64,000 nt of DNA from Bacilli bacterium (GTDB lineage: Bacteria; Bacillota_I; Bacilli_A; RFN20; CAG-826), in the NCBI GenBank assembly GCA_024408655.1, contig JAKSUV010000002.1, forward strand, positions 1 through 64,000, written 5' to 3'. This document shows, in pieces, positions 10,006-18,631 of the stretch. Made by a program: the position numbers and the translations under genes. Position 1 is the stretch's first letter. Each line of letters opens with the position of its first letter. The notes beneath the pieces are model-generated. The model saw only the letters and a program-made list of their open reading frames with translations. It had not been told where the DNA came from and ran no database searches.

Positions 10006-10011
10006 TATAAT
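10006..10011 (+). promoter_or_regulatory. -10 box immediately upstream of the oxidoreductase ATG
   Basis: TATAAT ends 7 bases before the ATG at 10019, so the predicted first transcribed base is at or one base before the A of the start codon. No ribosome site is present. A candidate leaderless promoter. Confidence 0.6.
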
Positions 10012-10018
10012 ATCCGTA

Positions 10019-11470
10019 ATGGATAACCTTTCCTACGATATTATTGTAATTGGAGCAGGCGTTATTGGCTCAAATATTGCGCGGGTTTTAAGCGAATACC
10101 AAACCCGCGTTTTAGTAATTGAAAAAGATAACGATGTGTGCGCAAGAGCAAGCATGGCAAATAGTGCGATTGTCCATTCGGGTTATGATCCGGTGCCTGG
10201 TACACTTAAAGCACGCTTTAATGTTGCGGGTAATAAACTCTTCCCAGATTTATGTAAGCGACTTGACGTTGAATATAAGCAAATTGGTTCACTTACAATC
10301 GCGATGAGCGATGAAGATATGGTGACGCTTGAATCATTAAAAGAAAGAGCTAATACTAATGGTGTTCCGGTAGAAATTATTAATCATGACCGTTTATTAG
10401 AATTAGAACCAAACGTTAATCCAAAGGCGAAAGGAGCCTTACTTGCGCCAACCGCGGGGATTGTTGATCCATTTACTTTCTGTTCACACAATATGGAGAA
10501 CGCACTTGATAATGGAGTGCAACTCCATTTAAATGAATTTGTAAAGAATATCGAAGATCACCAAGATTATTTTATTTTAAAAACTAACTTCGCAACTTAT
10601 ACTTGTCGCGTGGTGATTAACGCCGCGGGTCATGGCGCTTATTCTTTAGGTAGTATCTTTGAACGTTTCGATTATAAGATTACGCCTAAAAAAGGTGAAT
10701 ATTTTGTCTTAGATCACTACGCACCAGGGCTTGTTAATCACACGATTTTCCCTTTACCAAGTGAAAAAGGGAAAGGCATCTTAGTGAGTCCCACTTATAG
10801 TGGCAATTATCTAATTGGTCCAAGTAGTGAATTAAGTTTAGCGAATGATCACTCCACTGATCCAGCAACTTTAGCAATGATTAAAGCTGGTGCGCTTGAA
10901 TTAGTGCCGAGTATTCCGTTTACGGAATTAATTCGGGTATTCGCGGGAGTCCGGGCCGCTCCAACTGATCACGATTTCCATATTGCACCATTAAAGAAAC
11001 ATCCTAACTTTATTCATTTATGTGGCATTGAATCACCTGGTTTCGTTTCTTCACCCGCGATTGCGGAGTATGTGGTAAACGAACTCGTGAAACCAATTTT
11101 AAATTTTGCGAAAAATAATAACTATAATCCAACTGTCCGCCCGCGTATTCATCCTGAGACTATGAAAGACGAAGCGCGGAAGAAACTCATTGCGAGTAAT
11201 CCAGATTATGGCGAAATCATCTGCCAATGCGAAAAGATTAGTAAAGGCGAAATCATTGACGCAATGAGTCGAAGTGATCACCCACACACCATTAAAGCGA
11301 TTAAGAAACGTTGCCGCGCGGGCTTTGGCAAATGTCAAGGTGGCTTCTGTCAACCACTAGTTGCGCGATTAATTAGCGAATATTATCACATTCCTTTAAC
11401 CCAGGTCGTCTATTCAAAACTTGGTAGTAACATTGTCCGCTACCGCACTAAAGGAGATAACGATGATTAA
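10019..11470 (+). CDS. FAD-dependent oxidoreductase of the GlpA/LhgO type with BFD-like iron-sulfur domain
   Basis: 483 residues. N-terminal FAD fold with GAGVIGSNIA (residues 12-21) and VLVIEKDNDV, a DAO-type body (NSAIVHSGYDP, GVDEI-like region FAGVRAAPTDHDF, GIESPGFVSSPAIAEYV), and a C-terminal bacterioferritin-ferredoxin-like domain with CQC near 402 and CxxxxxxFGKCQGGFC near 432-443, ligands for a [2Fe-2S] cluster. Members act as anaerobic glycerol-3-phosphate or hydroxy-acid dehydrogenases; the two following genes form the same conserved trio found in Clostridia and relatives, where it is usually assigned to glycerol-3-phosphate oxidation. No glpK or glpF is seen here, so the substrate stays open. 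Stop overlaps the next start by 8 bases. Confidence 0.85.
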   Translation: MDNLSYDIIVIGAGVIGSNIARVLSEYQTRVLVIEKDNDVCARASMANSAIVHSGYDPVPGTLKARFNVAGNKLFPDLCKRLDVEYKQIGSLTIAMSDEDMVTLESLKERANTNGVPVEIINHDRLLELEPNVNPKAKGALLAPTAGIVDPFTFCSHNMENALDNGVQLHLNEFVKNIEDHQDYFILKTNFATYTCRVVINAAGHGAYSLGSIFERFDYKITPKKGEYFVLDHYAPGLVNHTIFPLPSEKGKGILVSPTYSGNYLIGPSSELSLANDHSTDPATLAMIKAGALELVPSIPFTELIRVFAGVRAAPTDHDFHIAPLKKHPNFIHLCGIESPGFVSSPAIAEYVVNELVKPILNFAKNNNYNPTVRPRIHPETMKDEARKKLIASNPDYGEIICQCEKISKGEIIDAMSRSDHPHTIKAIKKRCRAGFGKCQGGFCQPLVARLISEYYHIPLTQVVYSKLGSNIVRYRTKGDNDD

Positions 11471-12722
11471 GAAACATTATGATTTAGTCGTTATCGGTGG
11501 TGGTAGTGCTGGGATGGCGGGCGCGATTGAAGCGCATAAACTCGGCATTAAAAATATTTTAATTATTGACCGGAACGATTATTTAGGCGGTATCTTAAAT
11601 CAATGCGTACATAATGGTTTTGGTTTAACTGAATTTAAAGAAGAATTAACCGGTCCTGAATTTATGACCCGTTTATCCGATGAAGTTAAAGCGCTTAATA
11701 TTGAATATGTTTTAAATACCACCGTCACCTCCATCTTACCTGATAAAACCATCTTTGCGTCTAATCGCGAAGGCTATCACATTATTAAAGCGAAAGCGAT
11801 TCTTGTCACTACTGGTTGCTATGAACGTAATGCCGGGGCGATTATGTTACCGGGGGAAAGACCAAGCGGGGTGATTACCGCCGGAACCGCGCAATTATAC
11901 TTAAACGTTTATGGCTATTTAGTTGGTAAACGCGTCTTTATCTTAGGTAGTGGTGACATTGGTTTAATTATGGCGCGTCGCTTAACCCTTGAAGGGGCGA
12001 AAGTTCTTGGTGTCGCAGAAATTTGTCCATATTCTAACGGTCTTAACCGCAATATCGTCCAATGTTTAAAAGATTATAATATTCCCTTATATTTATCGCA
12101 CACTGTAAGTGATGTTAAAGGTAGTGACGGTCGACTTCTAGGGATTACGATTTCGCAAGTTGATGAACATAATAATATTATTCCTGGTACGGCGAAGGGC
12201 TTTGAATGCGATACTTTACTTTTATCGGTTGGGCTTGTTCCTAATTCGCCCTTATTACGTGATGCAGGTGTCGAGTTAAGTCGCAACAAAGGTGCGATTA
12301 TTAACGAACGTTATGAAACTAATATTTGTGGTATCTTTACCGCTGGTAATGTCTTACATGTTCATGACTTAGTTGACCTAGTGACAAAAGAGAGTCGTTT
12401 AGTCGCCCATTATATTAATGAATATTTAAAAGGTAACAGCATTATTGATCAAATTTATCGTCCGGTTGTTGCCGGCGATGGTTTAGGTTATGTCCTTCCT
12501 CATAAAGTCGGCACCCATCCACTTGATGAAGTCACCTTTAAATTCCGGGTCCGTCGTCCGGTAAAGGATGTTAACGTTATCTTCTACGAAGATAACCAAA
12601 CGATTAAATCGGTTTTTAAGCCGGTCTTAATTCCAAGCGAAATGACCGAGATTACTTTATCACTTGATGAATTAAAACAATTTAAACAAACAATCAATGT
12701 CAAACTGGAGCAAAAGCAATGA
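11463..12722 (+). CDS. Pyridine nucleotide-disulfide oxidoreductase family FAD protein
   Basis: 419 residues from the ATG at 11463, chosen because AAAGGAG sits 8 bases before it and the protein then begins with the family's dinucleotide fold (VVIGGGSAGMAGA, residues 9-21); a longer in-frame TTG start at 11421 is unlikely. A second Rossmann motif GSGDIGLIMARR lies near residue 163 and the FAD-contacting TAGNVLHVHDLV near the end of the oxidoreductase core. The redox CxxC of true disulfide reductases is absent (only LNQCVHNG). Together with the FAD protein before it and the cysteine protein after it, it likely forms an electron-transfer complex passing electrons from the substrate flavin to NAD or the reverse. 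Confidence 0.82.
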   Translation: MIKKHYDLVVIGGGSAGMAGAIEAHKLGIKNILIIDRNDYLGGILNQCVHNGFGLTEFKEELTGPEFMTRLSDEVKALNIEYVLNTTVTSILPDKTIFASNREGYHIIKAKAILVTTGCYERNAGAIMLPGERPSGVITAGTAQLYLNVYGYLVGKRVFILGSGDIGLIMARRLTLEGAKVLGVAEICPYSNGLNRNIVQCLKDYNIPLYLSHTVSDVKGSDGRLLGITISQVDEHNNIIPGTAKGFECDTLLLSVGLVPNSPLLRDAGVELSRNKGAIINERYETNICGIFTAGNVLHVHDLVDLVTKESRLVAHYINEYLKGNSIIDQIYRPVVAGDGLGYVLPHKVGTHPLDEVTFKFRVRRPVKDVNVIFYEDNQTIKSVFKPVLIPSEMTEITLSLDELKQFKQTINVKLEQKQ

Positions 12723-13063
12723 GAGAATTAATTTGTATTACTTGCCCACGTGGTTGTCACTTAGTAGTGGATGATAATAAAAACGTCACCGGGAATTTTT
12801 GTCCCCGGGGTGTTACTTACGCGATTAGTGAAGTTACTCATCCCGTCCGGGTGGTCACTTCAACCGTTAAATTAACTAATAGCGTTTATCCTCGCGTCAG
12901 CGTTAAAACTAAAGACCCCATCCCCAAAAGTAAAATCGGGGCGGTCATGGAAGAGATTAACCGGGTGAGTTTAAAAGCCCCCGTCAAGATTGGCGATATC
13001 GCGATTCAAAATGTTCTAAATCTTGGGGTCGATGTGGTGGTGACAAAGAACATCGACAAATAA
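12719..13063 (+). CDS. DUF1667 cysteine protein, third subunit of the oxidoreductase trio
   Basis: 114 residues. Four cysteines near the N-terminus (C6, C9, C13, C28, in CITCPRGC and NFCPRG) are the family hallmark and suggest a metal or iron-sulfur site; the rest is a small beta-rich domain. The start overlaps the preceding stop as ATGA, so the two are translationally coupled. The family is known almost only from this operon context next to GlpA-like and FAD/NAD proteins. The biochemical role is not established. Confidence 0.85.
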   Translation: MRELICITCPRGCHLVVDDNKNVTGNFCPRGVTYAISEVTHPVRVVTSTVKLTNSVYPRVSVKTKDPIPKSKIGAVMEEINRVSLKAPVKIGDIAIQNVLNLGVDVVVTKNIDK

Positions 13064-13064
13064 T

Positions 13065-13093
13065 TTGCAATTTTACCTAATTACGAAGATAAT
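13065..13093 (+). promoter_or_regulatory. Promoter of the tRNA-Asp/tRNA-Phe unit
   Basis: TTGCAA (13065-13070), 17-base spacer, GATAAT (13088-13093). Predicted start near 13100, ten bases before the mature tRNA-Asp. Confidence 0.8.
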
Positions 13094-13109
13094 AGTTAAG
13101 CACGGTTCT

Positions 13110-13185
13110 GGACCAGTGGTGTAGCGGTTAACATGTCTCCCTGTCACGGAGAAGATCGTGGGTTCGATTCCCATCTGGTCCGCCA
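13110..13185 (+). tRNA. tRNA-Asp (GTC)
   Basis: 76 bases including encoded CCA. Acceptor GGACCAG pairs with CTGGTCC, discriminator G; anticodon GTC in the loop CTGTCAC; T-loop is the canonical TTCGATT (13163-13169). Cotranscribed with the tRNA-Phe 17 bases downstream. Confidence 0.97.
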
Positions 13186-13202
13186 AAAAGTGCAAATGCA
13201 TT

Positions 13203-13278
<76 letters not shown>

Positions 13279-13285
13279 GTCATAG

Positions 13286-13312
13286 AAAGCTGTCAGAGGA
13301 CAGTTTTTCTTT
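13286..13312 (+). terminator. Terminator of the tRNA unit
   Basis: CTGTC (13290-13294) pairs with GACAG (13299-13303) over an AGAG loop, extended by AAAG against the T run, followed by five T and a further T-rich stretch. Confidence 0.9.
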
Positions 13313-13345
13313 TTCTAAATTCTTGTAGACCAAAATTCTACATAA

Positions 13346-13354
13346 TGCTATATT
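13346..13354 (+). promoter_or_regulatory. Extended -10 promoter of the HTH-acetyltransferase gene
   Basis: TGC followed by TATATT (13349-13354), ending 6 bases before the ATG at 13361, which puts the expected start of transcription on the A of the ATG. A terminator lies just upstream, so a dedicated promoter is required here. Strong case for a leaderless message. Confidence 0.65.
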
Positions 13355-13360
13355 AATGGT

Positions 13361-14725
13361 ATGAATAATCGTTTAGGTGAGGCGCTTAAAGCCTTAAGAA
13401 AAAAGAAACATTTAAGCCAAGATGAACTGGCGAAATCCTTAGGTTACGCTTCGCGTAGTTCGATTAATAAAATTGAATTAGGGCACAAGAAGATGAGCTA
13501 TCAAAAACTCGTCTTATTACAAAATAAGTATCATCTTGCCTTTAATGATTTAGTAGTCGCCGATAATTCATTACCGCATGATAAAGAAATGTTTCCAAAT
13601 CCCGCGATTCCTTCCCTTTGTTACATTAAAAGCGTAGTGAAGAATAATCCAAAGATTATTGTTGGTGATTATACCTATTATGATGATGCGATCGATGGAG
13701 GCGATTCTTTTCTTCGTCATGTGACCCATCATTATTCTTTTAGTACTGACCGCTTAATTATTGGTAAATATTGCGCAATTGCCCGCGGTGTTGAATTTGT
13801 GATGAATGCGGCGAACCACCGGATGAACGCGCCTTCGACTTATCCGTTTTATATTATGGGTGGGAAGTGGGGAAGCGCGATTGCGCCTGTCGCAAGTGAA
13901 TTACCCAATAAAGGTGACACGGTGATTGGTAACGACGTTTGGATTGGCCAAAACGTTACAATTTTGCCCGGTGTTCATATTGGTGATGGAGCAATTATTG
14001 GTTTAAATAGCACGGTGGCTAGTGATATACCCGCTTACACAATTGCGGCGGGTAATCCAGCGCGCGTAATTAAAAAACGCTTTGATGATGAGCTAATTAA
14101 TTTACTAGAAGAATTCGCTTGGTGGAATAAACCGATTCAAGAAGTTGATTCGCTATTAAAGATTATTTGTAATAGTGATTTAACATATGTTAAGTCCGAA
14201 TTAAAGAAGCGGCTTCGTGATCACTTAACAGTGAGAAAAGCGACCCTAAAAGACTTTGATACGATTATTAAAATCTATGTGAACGCACGAAAGTTTATGG
14301 TGAAAAATGGCAATCCAACTCAATGGGGTAAATCTTGGCCACCGCGCGATATCATTAAAGAGTCAATTAAAGCTAACGAAACTTTTGTGATTATCGATAA
14401 ACAAAAGAAGATTCATGGAACTTTTGCCTTAACTTTAAAACCCGAACCGGACTATAAGGTTATTAAAGACGGTCATTGGTTAAATGATTATCCGTATGTC
14501 ACTTTACACCGCTTAGCAAGTGATTTTAAAGTCCATGGCGTCGCTAGTGCTATGTTTGAATTTGCGGAACGATTTCATTTAGATGTACGGGGCGATACTC
14601 ATCAAGATAATAAAATCATGCAAAAACAGTTTAAAAAGCACGGTTTTAAGCACGTCGGCACCATTTATATTAATCACCAAGGGACGTTAAGTCCGCGTCT
14701 TGCGTACCAAAAAACTCTAAAGTAG
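13361..14725 (+). CDS. Three-domain fusion: XRE HTH, Vat-like hexapeptide acetyltransferase, GNAT acetyltransferase
   Basis: 454 residues. Residues 1-68 are a Cro/CI-type helix-turn-helix ([24 protein letters not shown]). Residues about 85-268 closely follow xenobiotic acetyltransferases such as streptogramin A acetyltransferase Vat: [27 protein letters not shown], the catalytic-region ANHRM, STYPF, then left-handed beta-helix hexapeptides ([26 protein letters not shown]) and [12 protein letters not shown]. Residues about 287-454 are a GNAT domain ([55 protein letters not shown]). The combination suggests a self-regulated acetylation enzyme; acetyl acceptors are unknown, and Vat-like folds also include non-resistance enzymes. 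I see no frame break, so it is a genuine fusion. Confidence 0.88.
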   Translation: MNNRLGEALKALRKKKHLSQDELAKSLGYASRSSINKIELGHKKMSYQKLVLLQNKYHLAFNDLVVADNSLPHDKEMFPNPAIPSLCYIKSVVKNNPKIIVGDYTYYDDAIDGGDSFLRHVTHHYSFSTDRLIIGKYCAIARGVEFVMNAANHRMNAPSTYPFYIMGGKWGSAIAPVASELPNKGDTVIGNDVWIGQNVTILPGVHIGDGAIIGLNSTVASDIPAYTIAAGNPARVIKKRFDDELINLLEEFAWWNKPIQEVDSLLKIICNSDLTYVKSELKKRLRDHLTVRKATLKDFDTIIKIYVNARKFMVKNGNPTQWGKSWPPRDIIKESIKANETFVIIDKQKKIHGTFALTLKPEPDYKVIKDGHWLNDYPYVTLHRLASDFKVHGVASAMFEFAERFHLDVRGDTHQDNKIMQKQFKKHGFKHVGTIYINHQGTLSPRLAYQKTLK

Positions 14726-14737
14726 CGAAAATTTCTA

Positions 14738-14765
14738 TTTACAAACGCGAAAAAATAGTTATCAT
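14738..14765 (+). promoter_or_regulatory. Candidate promoter before the 174-residue gene
   Basis: TTTACA (14738-14743), 16-base spacer, TATCAT (14760-14765), ending 9 bases before the ATG at 14775; no ribosome site. Another near-leaderless arrangement. Confidence 0.5.
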
Positions 14766-14774
14766 ATTCTCACG

Positions 14775-15299
14775 ATGAACGTTTCTACTATCTACGATAA
14801 GAGTGTCAAAATGATCGACGAATGCTACGAGCGGCTTTTACGCATCTGGCAATTACCCAAAGGCTCGATTAGTAAGAAGACCATTAATAGTCATAATTAT
14901 TACTATCACCAATATCGCGAAGGGAAGAAAGTCATCACGAAATTAGTGAAAGGCGAACAAATCGCTGAATTAAGAAAACAAATTAACGAACGGAAACGGC
15001 TCGTGAAATTAAATAAGAATGCGAAAGAGGCAATCCAAAAGAATGTGAAAGTGATTGCGATTTTTGATAAAGGTTTAAGCACTTCCTTATTAGACGAAGT
15101 CTACGCGTATGGTTTTGACGAGATTCCAGTGAGTGAACGGAGCCATGTTGTAATGCCGATCGCTCAAATGAATATCCGGCAAGCCGATGGTAGTTACACG
15201 ATTAACGAAAATTTAACTGAATATTATAAGCAATGGGTCAAAGGCGAGATTCGCGCTCGCGAAATTTCTAACTTCATCATCCAAAAGATTAGCGACTAA
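14775..15299 (+). CDS. Conserved-looking protein of unknown function
   Basis: 174 residues, soluble, very basic in the first two thirds. Residues about 26-75 ([28 protein letters not shown], then a charged helix [15 protein letters not shown]) resemble a short module found in many gut Firmicutes proteins beside nucleotidyltransferase-like parts, but I see no nucleotidyltransferase motif here. The second half ([44 protein letters not shown]) is not recognised. It ends 3 bases before typA, which has no ribosome site of its own, so the two are probably coupled. Confidence 0.7.
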   Translation: MNVSTIYDKSVKMIDECYERLLRIWQLPKGSISKKTINSHNYYYHQYREGKKVITKLVKGEQIAELRKQINERKRLVKLNKNAKEAIQKNVKVIAIFDKGLSTSLLDEVYAYGFDEIPVSERSHVVMPIAQMNIRQADGSYTINENLTEYYKQWVKGEIRAREISNFIIQKISD

Positions 15300-15302
15300 C
15301 TT

Positions 15303-17117
15303 ATGCAGTTAAGAAATATTGCCATTATCGCCCATGTTGACCATGGGAAAACGACCCTTGTTAACCAACTGTTAAAAAGCAGTGGGACTTTTCGCGCGAA
15401 TGAAACGGTGGTTGACCGCGCGATGGATAGTAATGATCTTGAACGGGAACGGGGGATCACCATCTTAGCGAAAACCACCGCGATTGCCTATAAAGATTAT
15501 CGTATTAATATCCTAGACACTCCGGGTCATGCTGACTTTGGTGGCGAAGTCGAACGAATTATGCACATGGTCGATGGCTGTTTATTACTTGTCGACGCCT
15601 TTGAAGGCACGATGCCCCAAACCCGTTTTGTTTTAAAGAAAGCGCTTGAAGCGGGAGTAAAGCCCGTGGTGGTGATTAATAAAATTGATCGGCCAAACGC
15701 CAACCCAAAACTCGCAGTGGATAAAGTATTAGAACTATTTATTGAACTTGGTGCACCAAGTGAATTCCTAGATTTTAAGGTTGTTTATACGAGTGCCCTA
15801 AAAGGTACGAGCGGTGATACACCTGAAGACCAAGTGAATAACATGGACAAAGTCCTTGATTTAATTATTAACGAAATCCCGGAACCACGGGTTATACCAA
15901 ATGGTCCTTTTAAATTCCAACCCGCATTACTTGATTATAATGACTTCGTTGGTCGAATCGGAATTGGCGTGGTTAAGCGCGGAAATGTTCATGTTAATGA
16001 TATTGTGACGGATGTTCGTTTAGATGGTAGCCATAAATCTTTTAAGATTTTAAAACTCTTTGGCTATTTTGGCCTTAAGCGCGTCGAAATTGAAGAAGCA
16101 CATGCTGGTGACATCATTGCGATTGCGGGCTTAAGTGATATTAACGTTGGTGAAACCATTTGTGATCCAAAGTGTTTAGAGAAAGAACCACCGTTAAGAA
16201 TTGATGAACCAACTTTACAAATGACTTTTGCCACTAACACTTCACCCTTTGCAGGGCGCGATGGTAAATATGTAACGGCCCGGGTAATTGAGGAAAGACT
16301 TTTTAAAGAGATTCAACGCGATGTCTCACTCAAGGTTGAACGAATTATCAATAAAGAAGCGTGGATGGTGTGTGGTCGTGGTGAATTACATTTAGGTATT
16401 TTAATTGAGAATATGCGCCGCGAAGGCTATGAACTCGAAGTCAGTAAACCAACACCCATCATTAAAGAAATTGATGGGGTGAAATATGAACCTTACGAAG
16501 ATGTCTTAATTGATATCCCTAACGCTTATCAAGGAACGATTATGGAAACGCTTGGTAACCGTGACGCGGAACTCGTGAATATGGAAGACGATGGAGTAAC
16601 TACTCGTCTTACTTACGTTATCCCAAGCCGTGGTTTATTAGGTTTTGTTACTAATTTCTTAACTTTAACACGGGGTTATGGGATTTTATCCCACACCTAT
16701 AAAGAATATCGCCCCATGAAGTCGAAAACGATTGGTGAAAGAAATATCGGTGTTTTAGTTTCTACTCATACGGGTAAAGCCACGCCTTATGCGATTGAAA
16801 AGGTGGAAGAACATGGCACAATGTTTATTAAACCTGGTACTGAATGCTATGAAGGGATGATTATTGGCGAACATAAATATTCAATCGATTTGGCGGTGAA
16901 TGTTACTTTAGAGAAACACCAAACCAACGTCAGAAGTTCCACTAAAGATTTAACCGTGGTCTTAAAATCACCACGTGTCATGAGTCTAGAAGCGTGTCTT
17001 GATTATATTAATACGGATGAATTAGTCGAAATCACACCGACTTCCTTTAGAATGCGGAAAAAAATCCTTAACACGAGTGAACGGAAGAAGTTTGATTCGC
17101 GTAAAAAAGCCCAATAA
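15303..17117 (+). CDS. typA: Translational GTPase TypA/BipA
   Basis: 604 residues, family-typical. N-terminal GTPase with [13 protein letters not shown] (P-loop), the switch region [24 protein letters not shown] and NKID; then EF-G-like domains II, III and V and the BipA-specific C-terminal domain ([23 protein letters not shown]). It binds the ribosome, resembles EF-G/LepA and assists 50S assembly and growth under stress. The ATG lies 4 bases after the preceding stop and lacks an SD sequence, suggesting coupling to the upstream gene. Confidence 0.97.
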   Translation: MQLRNIAIIAHVDHGKTTLVNQLLKSSGTFRANETVVDRAMDSNDLERERGITILAKTTAIAYKDYRINILDTPGHADFGGEVERIMHMVDGCLLLVDAFEGTMPQTRFVLKKALEAGVKPVVVINKIDRPNANPKLAVDKVLELFIELGAPSEFLDFKVVYTSALKGTSGDTPEDQVNNMDKVLDLIINEIPEPRVIPNGPFKFQPALLDYNDFVGRIGIGVVKRGNVHVNDIVTDVRLDGSHKSFKILKLFGYFGLKRVEIEEAHAGDIIAIAGLSDINVGETICDPKCLEKEPPLRIDEPTLQMTFATNTSPFAGRDGKYVTARVIEERLFKEIQRDVSLKVERIINKEAWMVCGRGELHLGILIENMRREGYELEVSKPTPIIKEIDGVKYEPYEDVLIDIPNAYQGTIMETLGNRDAELVNMEDDGVTTRLTYVIPSRGLLGFVTNFLTLTRGYGILSHTYKEYRPMKSKTIGERNIGVLVSTHTGKATPYAIEKVEEHGTMFIKPGTECYEGMIIGEHKYSIDLAVNVTLEKHQTNVRSSTKDLTVVLKSPRVMSLEACLDYINTDELVEITPTSFRMRKKILNTSERKKFDSRKKAQ

Positions 17118-17130
17118 AACAAAAATATTC

Positions 17131-17158
17131 TTGACTTCACTTAATAAATCATTACCAT
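17131..17158 (+). promoter_or_regulatory. Candidate promoter of the repeat lipoprotein
   Basis: TTGACT (17131-17136), 16-base spacer, TACCAT (17153-17158). The -35 is good and the -10 weak. A strong AAAGGAG ribosome site follows before the ATG at 17186. Confidence 0.55.
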
Positions 17159-17185
17159 TTTTTACGCAATCAAAGGAGAAACCTG

Positions 17186-18325
17186 ATGAAAAAGAAGACG
17201 ATTTTACTTAGCGTTGCGCCAATTCTTATGGCCGCCGCTTCCTTAACTAGCTGTGGTGGTAGTCACCCGGATGATCCAATTAAAGATGTCGAGCCTTTAT
17301 GTTTCACCGCGCTACATGATGATTCTTCGATTTACGCTTGTTTTGCGGTTGCCGAAGAGGGTAAAGTTCCTGAGCAATTACCAATAATTTATTACTATAT
17401 CGGCGAGCAACCATCTGGCAATCCTAAAGATTGGAAACAATTTGAAATTGATAACCCAGAATATAGTGAGCAATTAGAAGAAGGCTATCAAAAAATCGCC
17501 ACGATTAATAAAGGACAAAATATTTATTTTGTAGGGAAAAATCCCAACGGAATTAATGGACCGAAAGCACACGCAGATCCACTAGATGCAACAGTTTATT
17601 GGCACTTTGGAACTGATGTTTATAAAAAAGGGAATCCGCATAGTTTTGAAATTAGCGGGAACATTATGTCACTTATCGACTATACAAAATCGATTGAAAA
17701 GATTCCTGGCGAGTATTGTTTTGCTTACTTATTCGCGAACCGCTACTATGGCGCTCCGCAATTTGTCAATGCGAGTAAATTACAATTATCGGCAACTGAG
17801 TTGACGGCCGGATGCTATTACAATCTTTTTTATAATAATTCGTTATTAACCGATGCGGAGATCGAATTGGTCGCCGGTACTATGGAACCTTATTGTTATA
17901 GCGGAATGTTCTTTGGCTGTGAAAAACTAGAAAAGGCGCCAAAAACATTAAAAGCAATGAACCTTGCTGAACACTGCTACGAGAAAATGTTTTGTAACTG
18001 TTTCAACGGCCTAAAAAATTCACCAGAACTATTAGCAACTGATTTAAAAGATGGCTGCTACAACTATATGTTCAACAATTGCCATAAATTAAATAATATA
18101 GTCGTACATTTCGACAAAAGTTGTGACCCAGATGAAATGAACAAATGGGCAAGTGGAAAATATTCTTACAACTGGTTAGATGTAGGCGGTGGCGCTGAAA
18201 GCAAGTACCCCAGAACCTTTACTTCGCCTATGAGTAAAGATAGCATTACTACTAGAAATGATAATACCGTACCAAATGACGATGTTTACAGTGAATGGGA
18301 TATCAAGGAATTTCAATCTGAATAA
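17186..18325 (+). CDS. Surface lipoprotein with Cys/Leu-rich BspA-like repeats
   Basis: 379 residues. Signal peptide with lipobox LTSC (Cys 23) followed by GG, so an exported lipid-anchored protein. Residues about 200-310 hold four imperfect repeats of the form A-x-x-L-x-x-x-CY-x-x-(M/L)F-x-x-C-x-x-L-x-x-(A/S)P, the pattern of BspA/leucine-rich surface proteins of gut Bacteroides, Treponema and Firmicutes; the last repeat passes into a NW-containing capping segment typical of that family. Such proteins are inferred to bind host or microbial surfaces. Own promoter, AAAGGAG ribosome site and terminator make it a single-gene unit. Codon use is looser than in neighbouring housekeeping genes. Confidence 0.82.
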   Translation: MKKKTILLSVAPILMAAASLTSCGGSHPDDPIKDVEPLCFTALHDDSSIYACFAVAEEGKVPEQLPIIYYYIGEQPSGNPKDWKQFEIDNPEYSEQLEEGYQKIATINKGQNIYFVGKNPNGINGPKAHADPLDATVYWHFGTDVYKKGNPHSFEISGNIMSLIDYTKSIEKIPGEYCFAYLFANRYYGAPQFVNASKLQLSATELTAGCYYNLFYNNSLLTDAEIELVAGTMEPYCYSGMFFGCEKLEKAPKTLKAMNLAEHCYEKMFCNCFNGLKNSPELLATDLKDGCYNYMFNNCHKLNNIVVHFDKSCDPDEMNKWASGKYSYNWLDVGGGAESKYPRTFTSPMSKDSITTRNDNTVPNDDVYSEWDIKEFQSE

Positions 18326-18341
18326 TTACTAATAATTAATT

Positions 18342-18363
18342 AACGGGCTTCGGCCCGTTTTTT
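18342..18363 (+). terminator. Rho-independent terminator with UUCG tetraloop
   Basis: AACGGGC (18342-18348) pairs with GCCCGTT (18353-18359) over TTCG, followed by six T. Confidence 0.96.
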
Positions 18364-18414
18364 ATATTTATATAATAAATATATTTAAAAATTCGCGTCA
18401 GCCTCTTAAAAAAT

Positions 18415-18433
18415 CCCTATATATAAGTAGGGA
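18415..18433 (+). other. Small inverted repeat ahead of the 59-residue peptide gene
   Basis: CCCTA and TAGGG flank a TATATAAG core a few bases upstream of the AAAGGAGGAAG ribosome site. It may be a leader hairpin or an operator; the core also looks like a -10 element. Function not determined. Confidence 0.35.
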
Positions 18434-18451
18434 GAAAAGGAGGAAGAAATT

Positions 18452-18631
18452 ATGAAGATCAAATTGACAGATGAACATCTAAACAAAGTGGATGTTGGTG
18501 AAGCTATCACCTTAACTAGCATCATGACCGTGATGGCAATTGCGATTACCGCGGTTGTAATTTACCGGTTATTTAAATCTAAAGCGGGAAGTACCACGGC
18601 GCCCGGAGGCTGGAAGTTTGAATGGAAGTAA
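18452..18631 (+). CDS. 59-residue single-span membrane peptide with PGGWKFEW end
   Basis: A short gene with an excellent AAAGGAGG ribosome site 8 bases before its ATG. The product has a charged N-terminus (KIKLTDEHLNKVDVGEAI), one hydrophobic helix (about residues 21-40, rich in I, V, A, M), a basic stop-transfer (YRLFKSK) and a polar end PGGWKFEWK. It overlaps the radC start by 10 bases. I do not recognise the family. The Gly-Gly plus aromatic tail and the DVGEA segment make it look like a deliberately conserved small peptide rather than a chance ORF; a signalling, toxin or bacteriocin-like role is only conjecture. Confidence 0.7.
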   Translation: MKIKLTDEHLNKVDVGEAITLTSIMTVMAIAITAVVIYRLFKSKAGSTTAPGGWKFEWK

